A stretch of DNA of 64,000 bases from Cyclobacterium jeungdonense. GTDB lineage: Bacteria; Bacteroidota; Bacteroidia; Cytophagales; Cyclobacteriaceae. The stretch lies in contig NZ_WMCD01000001.1 of NCBI RefSeq assembly GCF_010994275.1, forward strand, positions 62,001 through 126,000, given 5' to 3'. Below, one piece after another: positions 37,749 through 47,075 of this stretch (positions are counted from its first letter, which is position 1; each line of letters opens with the position of its first letter). A program made the position numbers and the translations under genes. The notes beneath the pieces were generated by a model. The model was given only the letters and a program-made list of their open reading frames with translations. It was not told the DNA's origin and did no database searches.

Positions 37749-39665
37749 ATGATAGAAATGTCGGTTTGTGAAGGACGCAACTTAAATTCCCTGCTGCTAC
37801 TGGTACTGCTGGGATTAATGGCATGTGGGACTAATGAGAGCTTGCCGGATCGCCCTAATATCTTATGGATTTCCCACGAAGACCTGAGTCCCATCTACGG
37901 ATGTTACGGAGATACCTATGCCCGAACGCCCCATATCGACAGCCTGGCTAAAAAAAGCATTCGCTTTACACGTGCTTATTCCAATGCCCCCATTTGTGCT
38001 CCGGCCCGCTCCACGTTGATCACGGGAATGTATGCCAGTTCCCTGGGTACTCAGCACCTCCGCTCGGAAATACCCGTTCCGGAAAACCTGAAAATTTTGC
38101 CGGAGGTCTTACAAGAAGTGGGTTATTACACGACTAACAATGTTAAGACCGATTACAACTTTGACCACCAGGGGCGTTGGGATGAGAGCAGCAGGGAGGC
38201 ACATTGGCGAAACCGGGCCGATGGACAGCCTTTTTTCAGTGTGTTCAATTTCATGATGACGCATGAGGGCCCAACCAATGCCTTACGTGATAGCGATACC
38301 GAGTCGCTGGAGGTGTATAGTGATCCCGATCTGGCAATATTGCCACCACACCTTCCGGACAGTCCCAAAATGAGAGAGATTTGGGCGCATATGTACGACC
38401 TGTTGGCGGTTTTTGATCAGGAAGTGGGAAAGCTGCTCGCACAGCTGGAAGCTGATGACCTGCTGGATGAAACCATTGTATTCGTTTTTTCGGATCATGG
38501 CCACGGGTTACCGGGGCATAAGCGCTGGCTGGACAATGCCGGATTGCAAATTCCTTTTGTTCTACACGTCCCAGACAAATACAAGGATTTGGTAAGCAAC
38601 ATTCAAGAGCCCGTAACAGACAGAAAGGTAGGATTTGTAGATTTTGCCCCCACCGTGATTCGGTTGGCGGGTGCCGCGGTTCCGGATAGGATGGAGGGAA
38701 AGAATTTTTTGGGTGCAGAGGCTGAAGAGAAGGAGTTTGTGTTCGGTTACCGTGACCGTGCAGATGATTGTTACGAAGTATCCCGATCCGTATTTGACGG
38801 CAGGTATTTGTACGTGCGGCATTTTATGCCCCAGTTGCCTTACTATCAGAATGCCCTGATTTTTAACAAAGGAGGGAGTTACGAGGAAATCAATCGCCTG
38901 CGGGATCTGGGACAATTGTCGGAGCCTGTCCTGCAATTGCTTGCTCCCAAGCCGGTAGAAGTAGTGTACGATTTGGAAAACGATCCATTGGAGCAAATCA
39001 ATCTGATCGACCAACCCGAATTGGCCGGAAGGATTGGTAGGTTGAGTCAAGAGCTAGACGAATGGATGATCCGCCATCGGGATACTGGCTTGATTACGGA
39101 GGGAATTATGATGGAGCAGGCGAAAGCTTCTGGCAAAAGCGTATACGAAATAGCGCAGGCGTATTCTCCAGAGGCTTTCCGGGAAATTCTGGTGGTGGCC
39201 CGATTGACGGGAAAGGTCAAGGAACCGGAAGCATTGATTCCTTTTTTCGAGGCGCAGGAGGCTGCCTCTCGATTTTGGGCATTGGTAGCACTGGATGCGT
39301 ACTCCGGAGAAATAGAGGCAGTTTTGCCTCATTTGAGCCAGTTGATGCTGGATAAAGTACCGTCGGTAGCCATCAAAGCAGCAGAAATTGCGGCAAAGAG
39401 AATTAATGATCCACGGGCCTTTGAGGTATTGGAAAGGATGCTCAGACTAGATGATGAAGTGCAGGTGTTGCAGGCGGCGATCAGCGTGCGGCAATTGGGA
39501 GATAAAGCGCAACCTTTGCTGGAAGTGATTCAGGAAGAAATTTTCCCTAAGTATTCCGGAGAAATCTGGGGTCGCTACAAAAGCTGGAGCTACCCCATGT
39601 TTATTGGAATGGCTCTGGATCAAACGCAGATCAACTGTGGAATAGCCATTGATACCCATAAGTAA
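37749..39665 (+). CDS. Sulfatase lipoprotein with C-terminal HEAT-like region
   Basis: A 638-residue lipoprotein (lipobox LMAC, Cys26). The catalytic motif is CAPAR at Cys83, a valid CxPxR. The first metal pair reads ED (44-45, ISHEDLSPIYG) rather than DD, a feature of a distinct S1 branch. The His-containing FSDHGHGLPGHKRW block is also typical of that branch. After the sulfatase domain (to about residue 455), residues 460-620 carry alpha-helical HEAT-like repeats (VAIKAAEIAAKRINDPRAFE). This tail may hold the enzyme on a partner or polymer. It is the last gene of the second locus, 132 bases from the TIM-barrel gene. Confidence 0.9.
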   Translation: MIEMSVCEGRNLNSLLLLVLLGLMACGTNESLPDRPNILWISHEDLSPIYGCYGDTYARTPHIDSLAKKSIRFTRAYSNAPICAPARSTLITGMYASSLGTQHLRSEIPVPENLKILPEVLQEVGYYTTNNVKTDYNFDHQGRWDESSREAHWRNRADGQPFFSVFNFMMTHEGPTNALRDSDTESLEVYSDPDLAILPPHLPDSPKMREIWAHMYDLLAVFDQEVGKLLAQLEADDLLDETIVFVFSDHGHGLPGHKRWLDNAGLQIPFVLHVPDKYKDLVSNIQEPVTDRKVGFVDFAPTVIRLAGAAVPDRMEGKNFLGAEAEEKEFVFGYRDRADDCYEVSRSVFDGRYLYVRHFMPQLPYYQNALIFNKGGSYEEINRLRDLGQLSEPVLQLLAPKPVEVVYDLENDPLEQINLIDQPELAGRIGRLSQELDEWMIRHRDTGLITEGIMMEQAKASGKSVYEIAQAYSPEAFREILVVARLTGKVKEPEALIPFFEAQEAASRFWALVALDAYSGEIEAVLPHLSQLMLDKVPSVAIKAAEIAAKRINDPRAFEVLERMLRLDDEVQVLQAAISVRQLGDKAQPLLEVIQEEIFPKYSGEIWGRYKSWSYPMFIGMALDQTQINCGIAIDTHK

Positions 39666-39978
39666 CGGCCTGAAGAAAACTATAACCACTCATTTTTTTC
39701 TGGAAGGAGAAGAAAAACATCCCGATAAATTTATAAGTAAAAAAAATTATTTTAAACCAAATAAATTGAATTATACCACAAAAAAAAGAAGGAAAGTATT
39801 TTTTATTTTAAAAAAGTTGATTTTTTATCATGGACTTTTAGTAAATTTAATTGGTATTTTAATAATTTGCTTAAATTATTTGATATTTTTATTGCCGTTA
39901 ACAGCATACCTTTGAAACAAAATTCCTTTTAACAGTTATTTCTAATGAAATTTTTACCGCTTCAATTTTGAATCAATT
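39666..39978. other. AT-rich intergenic region upstream of kinase
   Basis: A 313-base, strongly AT-rich gap. An 88-codon frame here (39649-39915) has Lys/Phe/Leu/Ile-biased content typical of AT-rich non-coding DNA. TACCTTTG at 39907-39914 matches a -7 element and may serve the kinase gene. Confidence 0.55.
39879..39914 (+). promoter_or_regulatory. Possible promoter of the PAS histidine kinase gene
   Basis: TTTG at 39879-39882 and TACCTTTG at 39907-39914 match the Bacteroidota elements. The 24-base gap is slightly long. The start codon at 39979 is 64 bases downstream. Confidence 0.4.
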
Positions 39979-41079
39979 ATGGATTTTCGCACAAAAAATG
40001 AGCCTACCTATGAAATGACTTCGTTTAAAATGGAGTTGTTTTTTGAATTGTCACTGGACTTGTTTAGCGTGGCCGGGTTTGATGGTTATTTTAAGCGGGT
40101 CAATCCCGCTTTAAAAAAGGTACTGGGTTACCCGGATGAAATTTTATATGGAAGACCCATTAATTCCTTCATTCACAAGGAAGACCTCGATGCGACGGTG
40201 GAGACCCGGAATTATATCATTTCAGATGGTATTCCCCTGCTTAATTTTGAAAACAGGTATCTCACCTATTCCGGTGACATTATTTGGCTGTCCTGGACCT
40301 CTGTGCCTGCGAAGGAAGAGGGGTTTATCTACGCAGTAGCCAAAAACATAACCCATAAGAAAAAACTGGAAGAGGATAGAAATTCCCTGATTACCAAACT
40401 GACACAGTCCAATAAAAAATTAAAAGAATTAACCTTTACTACATCGCATGATTTGCGGTCTCCTGTAAACAATTTACTTTCTTTATTCAGTATCTTCAAT
40501 GCTTCTACTATGGAAAAATCGGAAATACTGGAATTTATTGAACTGATGCAACTTTCAACAGAGGGTTTGAAAAATACGCTGGATGGGTATGTGGATGATT
40601 TAAGCCGGAGAGATGTATTGGCAGTGACAGTTGAACCCTTGAATCTGGAGCGGGTATTGAAAAAGGTAGTTAATTCCATAAAATCGCTAATAGAAGCATC
40701 TAATACGGTGGTTCAATTTGATTTTTCAGCCTGCAAGGAGGTGAGCTTCAATGAAGCTTATCTGGAGAGTATATGTTTAAATATGCTGACTAATTCCATC
40801 AAGTATGCAAAGCCGGGAGTGAGTCCTGTGATTTCCATCCATTCCAACATGACCATTGGTCAGACTCAATTGGTTTTTGAGGATAATGGAATTGGGTTTG
40901 ATATGGATAAAATAGGAGACAAAGTGTTTGGTTTCAGAGAAACCTTCCATACCAACAGAGATAGCAAAGGTATCGGATTGTACCTGGTACATAACCATAT
41001 CACCGCATTGGGTGGTAAAATAGAAATCGACAGCAAACCGGGACAGGGGGCCAGATTCACCATTACTTTTAAGGAGTAA
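39979..41079 (+). CDS. Soluble PAS-domain sensor histidine kinase
   Basis: A 366-residue kinase with no signal peptide or membrane helix, so it should sense in the cytoplasm. A PAS domain spans about residues 18-130 (LSLDLFSVAGFDGYFKRVNP). The dimerisation/phosphoacceptor domain has His157 in TTSHDLRSPVNNLL. The ATPase domain has the N box (NMLTNSIKYA), G1 (EDNGIGFDMD) and G2 (DSKGIGLYLVHNHI) motifs. All catalytic boxes are intact. No response regulator is encoded next to it, so it is an orphan. Its ligand is unknown. It lies between the second glycan locus and a symporter gene. Confidence 0.92.
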   Translation: MDFRTKNEPTYEMTSFKMELFFELSLDLFSVAGFDGYFKRVNPALKKVLGYPDEILYGRPINSFIHKEDLDATVETRNYIISDGIPLLNFENRYLTYSGDIIWLSWTSVPAKEEGFIYAVAKNITHKKKLEEDRNSLITKLTQSNKKLKELTFTTSHDLRSPVNNLLSLFSIFNASTMEKSEILEFIELMQLSTEGLKNTLDGYVDDLSRRDVLAVTVEPLNLERVLKKVVNSIKSLIEASNTVVQFDFSACKEVSFNEAYLESICLNMLTNSIKYAKPGVSPVISIHSNMTIGQTQLVFEDNGIGFDMDKIGDKVFGFRETFHTNRDSKGIGLYLVHNHITALGGKIEIDSKPGQGARFTITFKE

Positions 41080-41172
41080 TTGCCTGACAGGACAACCACC
41101 GAAGCATCCATCCAAATCGCATCTTCAGCGGCAAACTGAACGATTTCTCCTTTTTAAGATGCGAAGAGCCTG

Positions 41173-41190
41173 TCCCGACCAAAGTCGGGA
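41173..41190. repeat. Hairpin after the kinase gene
   Basis: TCCCGAC (41173-41179) and GTCGGGA (41184-41190) form a perfect 7-base-pair stem around CAAA. Only a weak T tract follows (ATTTTAC), so it may be a weak terminator or a dispersed CCCGAC..GTCGGG palindrome, of a type found between genes in this group. Confidence 0.5.
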
Positions 41191-41304
41191 GGGATTTTAC
41201 ATCGTTGCTAAGCGGTATTTGGTTTCGTTTGGCATCCAATTAAATGCTTTTGTTTTTAGGGTTTTGTTGCTACTTTTTTAACGTTTAAGTCTTACCTTCC
41301 CAAC

Positions 41305-43083
41305 ATGTTATTACAGGGCATAGACTGGCTGATCCTCATTCTGTTTTTCGCTTTATCCCTGGGGATAGGCATCTACAGCTCCAAAAAATCATCACAAAAC
41401 ATTCAGGAATTTTTCAAGGCGGGGGGTAACCTTCCCTGGTGGGTGTTGGGTATCTCAATGGTTGCCACCACTTTTTCCACGGATACGCCCAACCTGGTAA
41501 CGGATATTGTCAGGAAAAATGGCATTTCCGGAAACTGGGTATGGTGGAGTTTTTTGTTGACCGGGATGCTCACGGTTTTTTTCTTTGCCCGGTTGTGGAA
41601 GCGGTCTGGTGTGCTGACCGATATTGAATTCTATGAACTCCGGTATAGCGGCAAGCCGGCCTCTTTCCTTCGGGGATTTCGGGCCATTTACCTGGGGATT
41701 TTCTTTAATGTAGTTATTATTTCTGGTGTATCTCTGGCAGCCATTAAAATTGGCGGGGTGTTATTGGGACTTAGTCCCTTGCCGGTGTTGTTATTTTCCG
41801 GACTGGTGACCGTGCTTTACAGTAGCCTGGGAGGATTGCGAGGGGTGGTATTTACCGATTTTATGCAATTTGGGCTGTCCCTGGCCGGAGCCATCGCTGC
41901 GGCATGGGTGTCGGTCAACCATCCGGCCATTGGCGGGCTGGATGAGCTACTTCAGCACCCTGAGGTAAGCGTGAAACTTGATTTTATTCCCGACATTAAT
42001 AACTGGGAGGTGTTTTTAATGGTATTTCTTATTCCTGTTTTCATACAGTGGTGGTCGGTTTGGTACCCGGGATCGGAGCCGGGTGGCGGAGGGTTTATTG
42101 TGCAGCGCATGCTAGCTGCCAAAGATGAAAATCATGCCCTTTCTTCGGTGTTATTATTTACGATTGTACACTATGCCATAAGGCCCTGGCCCTGGATCAT
42201 TGTGGCTCTGTGCAGCATTATAGTTTTTCCGGATCTGGATGCATTGCGGCGGGCCTTTCCAGAAGCCGATGCTTCTATAGTTCAGGACGATATGGCCTAT
42301 CCGGCCATGCTTTCCTTTATGCCGGTCGGCATCATGGGGCTGGTGGTCACTTCCCTCGTGGCAGCCTATATGTCTACCTTGTCTACCATGCTGAACCTTG
42401 GTTCTTCTTACGTGGTGAATGATTTTTACCGGCGTTTTATCCGGCCTGATGCCTCCCAAAAGCATCTCATTGGAATCGGCCGTCTTACAACTGTGCTCAT
42501 CATGGTTATTGGGGGTTATGTAGCGCTGCAATTAGAAAATGCCTTGCAGACTTTTGCGATTTTGCTGCAGATTGGGGCCGGAACGGGACTTATTTACATA
42601 TTGAGATGGTATTGGTGGCGCATCAATGCCCTCAGTGAAATGGTTGCCATGGCTGTTTCCTTTTTGATGGCCTTGTATTTTGCTTTTCTACACCCAGCAC
42701 TTTTTGAACCTTTGACAACCTCAGCTGAATTACTTATAGGTATTTTTGTAACCACCGGGAGCTGGATAGCTGCTGCCTATTTGACACCTGAAACGGATAA
42801 AAAGAAATTAATGGCTTTCGTTCAAAAAACAAAGGCTCCGGGTCCAGGATGGAGAAGCATACATCAACTGATGGGTGAAAAAGGAAAGCCGGTAGAACCT
42901 TCCCAGGTATTTGATTTCCAGGCAGCCTTGCTTGCTTTTGCAGCGGGGGTTACTGGCGTTTATGCTTTTTTGTTTGGAACAGGCCACATTCTATTGGGGA
43001 ATCCGCTAAGTGGCGTTTTGTTGATGCTCCTGGCATGTCTTGGTTTCGGAGCCGTATTTTTGTTGAGAAAAAGGCTGAGATAA
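41305..43083 (+). CDS. Sodium:solute symporter (SSS family)
   Basis: A 592-residue inner-membrane protein with some 13-14 hydrophobic helices. The N-terminus (WLILILFFALSLGIGIYSSK, then FFKAGGNLPWWVLG) and the TFSTDTPN segment match the SSS family, in which this part helps to form the sodium site. It couples sodium entry to uptake of a small solute such as a sugar, acid or amino acid; the substrate cannot be read. Its place after the glycan loci suggests a monosaccharide, but no gene is tightly linked. A long loop around residues 500-535 (ETDKKKLMAFVQKTKAPG) separates the last helices. Confidence 0.9.
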   Translation: MLLQGIDWLILILFFALSLGIGIYSSKKSSQNIQEFFKAGGNLPWWVLGISMVATTFSTDTPNLVTDIVRKNGISGNWVWWSFLLTGMLTVFFFARLWKRSGVLTDIEFYELRYSGKPASFLRGFRAIYLGIFFNVVIISGVSLAAIKIGGVLLGLSPLPVLLFSGLVTVLYSSLGGLRGVVFTDFMQFGLSLAGAIAAAWVSVNHPAIGGLDELLQHPEVSVKLDFIPDINNWEVFLMVFLIPVFIQWWSVWYPGSEPGGGGFIVQRMLAAKDENHALSSVLLFTIVHYAIRPWPWIIVALCSIIVFPDLDALRRAFPEADASIVQDDMAYPAMLSFMPVGIMGLVVTSLVAAYMSTLSTMLNLGSSYVVNDFYRRFIRPDASQKHLIGIGRLTTVLIMVIGGYVALQLENALQTFAILLQIGAGTGLIYILRWYWWRINALSEMVAMAVSFLMALYFAFLHPALFEPLTTSAELLIGIFVTTGSWIAAAYLTPETDKKKLMAFVQKTKAPGPGWRSIHQLMGEKGKPVEPSQVFDFQAALLAFAAGVTGVYAFLFGTGHILLGNPLSGVLLMLLACLGFGAVFLLRKRLR

Positions 43084-43418
43084 GTTTGTTACCTCAAAAA
43101 AGTAGTTGCTCAGAGGTACGGGACGTTTGCTCAGGGTTATTTTTTTCGATAAAAAGGGGTTTCACCTTGTAGCATTTAGCAGAGTTTAAGCGTCGTAAAA
43201 ATAGGTGAGTAAGAGGCAGTGATGGCAAGGTTAAAGACTTCTATTTTAGGTAACTTATTAGAATTCAGATAGGGCTCTACTGTTCGAACGCACGTGTTTG
43301 GTAAAGTGGAATTAAATTTTTGTTAATTCTAACTATTGTTTTCATTTGATTATTAAATACCAATATATTTGCCAAATTTTCTATAAATAGACTGTTTTCC
43401 ATCCACTGAGTTTGCGAA
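43084..43418. other. Intergenic region upstream of TonB receptor
   Basis: A 335-base gap. TTGCTCAG occurs twice, at 43106-43113 and 43127-43134 (21-base spacing), which could be an operator or chance. TATATTTG at 43364-43371 matches a -7 element. No gene or strong hairpin is seen. Confidence 0.5.
43364..43371 (+). promoter_or_regulatory. -7 promoter element of the TonB receptor gene
   Basis: TATATTTG fits TAnnTTTG exactly. Candidate TTG elements lie 15 and 25 bases upstream, neither at the best spacing. The start codon is 47 bases downstream. Confidence 0.4.
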
Positions 43419-45767
43419 ATGAAAAATCAAATTTTTACCTGTTTTTTTCTATTGTTTAGTATCGCCGGATACGCCCAAAATGTTGTTGTAAGCGGGACGA
43501 TTACGGAGGCAGGCACCGGCGAGCATCTGATTGGAGCCAATATTTTTGACAAATATGCTGAAAAAGGTGCCGTTGCAAACCAGTTTGGGTTTTATAGCTA
43601 CACGACAACACGTGATAGCCTGGATCTTTTTTTCAGTTTTGTAGGCTTTCAGACCCAACACCTTCAATTGAAGGCGGTACGGGATACGGTCATTAACCTG
43701 GCACTGGTACCTGATGGTAACCTGGAGGAAGTGGTGGTATCGGCTGCGGATATGGACAAGATACAGGAGGTCAGCAGGATGAGTTCAATAAACATTCCCC
43801 TCAAACAAATCAAAGAATTACCCGCATTGATGGGAGAAGTGGACGTGTTTAAGGTGTTGCAGTTGCTGCCCGGTGTGCAATCGGGCACGGAAGGAGGAAG
43901 CGGGCTGTATGTTAGGGGAGGAGGACCTGACCAAAACCTGATTTTGCTGGACGGGGTGCCGGTATACAACGCCTCGCATCTTTTCGGTTTTTTTTCCATT
44001 TTCAATGCGGATGCTATCAATAACGTAGAACTGATCAAAGGGGGATTTCCATCCCGGTACGGTGGGCGATTGTCTTCTGTGATTGATATTAGCATGAAAG
44101 AGGGCAACCTGCAGGAGATAAAAGGGGAAGGTTCGATCGGATTAATCGCATCTAAAGTGACGGTGGAAGGTCCAATAAAAAAGGATCAGACTTCATTTAT
44201 TTTTTCCGCCAGAAGAACCTACCTGGATCTATTGGCCAGACCCATTATTAAGGCATCAACAGAGGGCAGCGAAAATATAGGGTACTATTTTTACGATCTG
44301 AATGGAAAAATCAACCATAAAGTCAATAATAATAACAGGCTCTACCTGAGCGTTTATTCTGGAGACGATAAAGCCTATTCCAAGTACAAAGATTTTTACG
44401 TTTTTGAAAACGAACGGACGGATTATGATGAAGAATTTGGCCTTAGATGGGGTAACTTTATCACTGCCCTTCGTTGGAACAATGTGATTAATAACCGTTT
44501 GTTTAGCAACCATACCTTCACCCACAGCAGGTATAAATTTGATCTTTTTAGCAATTACGAAGAAAAAATAACGGGACCGGGTGTTGACGAAACCAATGTC
44601 TATTCGGAGCGGTATTTTTCTGGAATCAGAGATTGGGCCTTTAAATCCGATTTTGATTTTATTCCTAATCCCGATCACTACATTCGGTTTGGTGCGCAGG
44701 TGATTTTTCATAAATTTTCACCTGGGGTATATGCCAGCAAAAGCAGTGAATCAGAAGACGATTTGAGGTTAGGGGCCGATGAATTGAATTCGATGGAGTA
44801 TGCTTTTTATGTGGAAGACGATATCAATTTTACGCCCCGGCTGAAGGCAAATCTGGGACTGCACCGCTCAGGTTTTGTTACAGAAAACCAGCATTACCAT
44901 TCCCTCCAACCACGAGTTGCCGCTCGGTATATGGTAAATCCTGCTACTTCAATAAAAGCCTCTTTTGTGACGATGACCCAATTTATCCACTTACTTACCA
45001 ATGCAGGACTGGGCTTGCCGACGGATCTTTGGGTTCCGGCCACACCCAGAATTGGTCCGCAAGAATCCATGCAGGCAGCTTTGGGAGCTGCAAAAACCAT
45101 TGGTGGTTTCGAAGTCAGCCTGGAAGCCTATTATAAAACCATGGATGGGTTGATTGAGTACAAGGATGGCGCTACCTACCTTAACCTGGATGAGGACTGG
45201 CAGGATAAAGTGGCCGTAGGGGAGGGAAGGAGTTATGGCACCGAATTCCTGGTGCAGCGAAAAGTAGGGAAAATTTCCGGCTGGTTGGGATATACCTTAT
45301 CCAATACTGAACGAAGATTTGACGAGGTTAATTTCGGTGAGTGGTTTCCCTACAAATACGACCGCAGACATGACATTAGTTTGGCACTCACCCATGAGTG
45401 GAAAGACAACAAGGATTTTTCCCTTGCCTGGGTTTACGGCACAGGAAACGCAGTATCCCTTCCCACACAACGTTACGAGGGATTGGAAGTTAATCGTTTC
45501 GGAGGTTTTTCCAGGCCGAACATAAACTATTACGAAAGCAGAAACAATTTCAGAAACAGAGACTATCATCGCCTGGATTTGAGCTTTAGCTGGTGGAAAA
45601 CCAAAAAATGGGGCGAACGGAAATGGACCCTGGGAATTTACAATGTTTACAATCGTATGAATCCTTTCTTTATGGATTTAGGTAATGATCAACAAGGAAA
45701 CAGGAAGGTGATGCAATACAGCCTTTTCCCAATTATCCCATCTTTTTCTTATGGATTTAAATTCTAA
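43419..45767 (+). CDS. TonB-dependent receptor with carboxypeptidase-like N-terminal domain
   Basis: The 782-residue product has a signal peptide (MKNQIFTCFFLLFSIAGYAQ), a carboxypeptidase-regulatory-like domain (about 23-105, VVSGTITEAGTGEHLIGANI), a plug (LPGVQSGTEGGSGLYVRGGG, NLILLDGVPVYN) and a barrel ending in FSYGFKF. It is shorter than the SusC proteins and belongs to the receptor type that pairs with DUF4249 lipoproteins; such a gene follows after 6 bases. The pair probably imports a ligand other than the glycans of the SusCD loci, perhaps peptides, metal chelates or small oligomers. The ligand is unknown. Confidence 0.93.
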   Translation: MKNQIFTCFFLLFSIAGYAQNVVVSGTITEAGTGEHLIGANIFDKYAEKGAVANQFGFYSYTTTRDSLDLFFSFVGFQTQHLQLKAVRDTVINLALVPDGNLEEVVVSAADMDKIQEVSRMSSINIPLKQIKELPALMGEVDVFKVLQLLPGVQSGTEGGSGLYVRGGGPDQNLILLDGVPVYNASHLFGFFSIFNADAINNVELIKGGFPSRYGGRLSSVIDISMKEGNLQEIKGEGSIGLIASKVTVEGPIKKDQTSFIFSARRTYLDLLARPIIKASTEGSENIGYYFYDLNGKINHKVNNNNRLYLSVYSGDDKAYSKYKDFYVFENERTDYDEEFGLRWGNFITALRWNNVINNRLFSNHTFTHSRYKFDLFSNYEEKITGPGVDETNVYSERYFSGIRDWAFKSDFDFIPNPDHYIRFGAQVIFHKFSPGVYASKSSESEDDLRLGADELNSMEYAFYVEDDINFTPRLKANLGLHRSGFVTENQHYHSLQPRVAARYMVNPATSIKASFVTMTQFIHLLTNAGLGLPTDLWVPATPRIGPQESMQAALGAAKTIGGFEVSLEAYYKTMDGLIEYKDGATYLNLDEDWQDKVAVGEGRSYGTEFLVQRKVGKISGWLGYTLSNTERRFDEVNFGEWFPYKYDRRHDISLALTHEWKDNKDFSLAWVYGTGNAVSLPTQRYEGLEVNRFGGFSRPNINYYESRNNFRNRDYHRLDLSFSWWKTKKWGERKWTLGIYNVYNRMNPFFMDLGNDQQGNRKVMQYSLFPIIPSFSYGFKF

Positions 45768-45773
45768 TTTTCG

Positions 45774-46691
45774 ATGAAAATGAATAAACAGTTGACCTGG
45801 ATTTTTCTTGCCCCACTTAAGCTGGTTGGGGTCGTGTTTTTGTTTTTTGCCTGCGAGACCGCAGTAGATATCGAGATCCCCTTCGAAAAGCCACAGATTA
45901 CCCTGAATTCAAATCTCAGGCACAATTTGTTTCCCAGCGTACGGCTGACCTACAGCAAGCATATTCTGGATAATAACTGGGAGTTTGTGCCCATCAAAGA
46001 TGCAGCCGTGAGGCTGATTCATGAAGGGGAGGCCCTTCCGCTGGCTTTCGTTGAAGAAACAGGCGAATACACGAATTTGAATCGCCTCCTGGTTGAAGGA
46101 AATGAATACCGGGTTGAAGTTGAGGTTGAGGGATACGAAACGGTGACTGCTACAGAGATTATTCCTATTTCTGTTCCAATAAAGGATTTGATCTATCAGG
46201 GGAAGGTAAAGGTAGACGCCTGGTCCTCCAATGATGATGTACGGATAATCTTTGATGATCCGGAAGGGGAAAATTATTATGAAATTTCCGCCGAATTTTA
46301 CCGGCAGTATACCTATATCGATCAGGATGGAAATACGGTGTATTACGAAGACAACTATCCGCTTTACCTGGAACCCAAAAACCCAACCTACGAAAAAGAC
46401 TATAATACCGATGGGGAATTACTAATTGACGATAAACTTTTTGAGGGAAGAGAAGCCACTATTGATCTCTTTCTTAACGGTAGTTATTTTTCGGATGATA
46501 TGGAGGGTGAAATTAAGTTTACCCTGAAAACGGTTACCCGAAACTACTACCTGTTTCATTCCACCTACGGGTTGCAATGGTGGAATGAAGGGGATCCGTT
46601 TGCCCAACCTGTGCAGGTATATACCAATATCTCGAATGGCATAGGTATCGTTATGGGGGAGAGTATTTCCGTAAAGAGAATTGATCCGTAA
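45774..46691 (+). CDS. DUF4249 lipoprotein, partner of the TonB receptor
   Basis: A 305-residue lipoprotein (lipobox FFAC, Cys27) of the DUF4249 family. Beta-rich segments (VRLTYSKHILDNN, AAVRLIHEGEALPLAFVEE) and the late block KFTLKTVTRNYYLFHSTY are typical. DUF4249 genes habitually follow TonB receptor genes in Bacteroidota, and the protein is thought to act as a surface partner of the receptor, much like SusD. The gap of 6 bases to the receptor supports one message. The ligand is unknown. Confidence 0.9.
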   Translation: MKMNKQLTWIFLAPLKLVGVVFLFFACETAVDIEIPFEKPQITLNSNLRHNLFPSVRLTYSKHILDNNWEFVPIKDAAVRLIHEGEALPLAFVEETGEYTNLNRLLVEGNEYRVEVEVEGYETVTATEIIPISVPIKDLIYQGKVKVDAWSSNDDVRIIFDDPEGENYYEISAEFYRQYTYIDQDGNTVYYEDNYPLYLEPKNPTYEKDYNTDGELLIDDKLFEGREATIDLFLNGSYFSDDMEGEIKFTLKTVTRNYYLFHSTYGLQWWNEGDPFAQPVQVYTNISNGIGIVMGESISVKRIDP

Positions 46692-46731
46692 TTAGCTAAG
46701 GTTGATTTATTTTGGTGTTAAAAATGACCAC

Positions 46732-46757
46732 CACAGATGACACAGATTAACACAGAT
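46732..46757. repeat. CACAGAT tandem repeat
   Basis: CACAGAT occurs three times (46732, 46741, 46751) with 2-3 base spacers. Sequences of the type CACAGATTAACACAGAT are dispersed between genes in many bacteria. No function is known to me. Confidence 0.55.
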
Positions 46758-46923
46758 AATAAGATCAGTACTGGGTAAAGTATGTCGCTTCGCCCAGCTA
46801 TTTTCGGACTCATAAACAGATTAGACCCTATATAAATGCTGTTTATAATGGCAAAAACGGGTACGTTTTTAAAGTACGTTTTTTGTACGACTGGTCCATG
46901 GTATACAGGTGCCGGACAGTTTT

Positions 46924-47035
46924 GGGGATTGCAAATCCCCTGTATCTGAACCACGGAATTACAAATTCCGAGGAGCGGAGCTGTTCGACATTTGTAATGT
47001 CGAACTTCAAATAACCAGGATTTGCAATCCTGGTT
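46924..47035. repeat. Cluster of four REP/BIME-like palindromes in mirror order
   Basis: Four perfect short hairpins stand in a row: 46924-46940 (GGGGATT stem, GCA loop), 46954-46970 (CGGAATT stem, ACA loop), 46983-47005 (GTTCGACATT stem, TGT loop) and 47013-47035 (AACCAGGATT stem, TGC loop). All share an ATT-loop-AAT core. Read on the strand where the loop is TGC or TGT, the first two point one way and the last two the other, in the order TGC, TGT, TGT, TGC. The cluster is therefore a nested inverted array, as in BIMEs mobilised by RAYT (IS200-like) transposases. No such transposase is in the window. It may also shape the 3' ends of the flanking convergent transcripts. Confidence 0.8.
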
Positions 47036-47075
47036 TCGTAAACAAATTGGAATTATAGCGTATTCCGGTACAAGG

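Larger units (their letters stand above)
46692..47075. other. Repeat-rich intergenic region between convergent genes
   Basis: This 384-base gap between convergent genes (DUF4249 and DUF4230) contains the CACAGAT repeat, a direct repeat GTACGTTTTT (46861-46870 and 46874-46883) and the four-palindrome cluster. No gene is supported. Confidence 0.65.

Noticed and set aside
39649..39915. 88-codon plus-strand frame in the AT-rich gap before the kinase
   Set aside because: Its Lys/Phe/Ile/Leu bias is what random AT-rich DNA gives, and it overlaps the end of the sulfatase gene.
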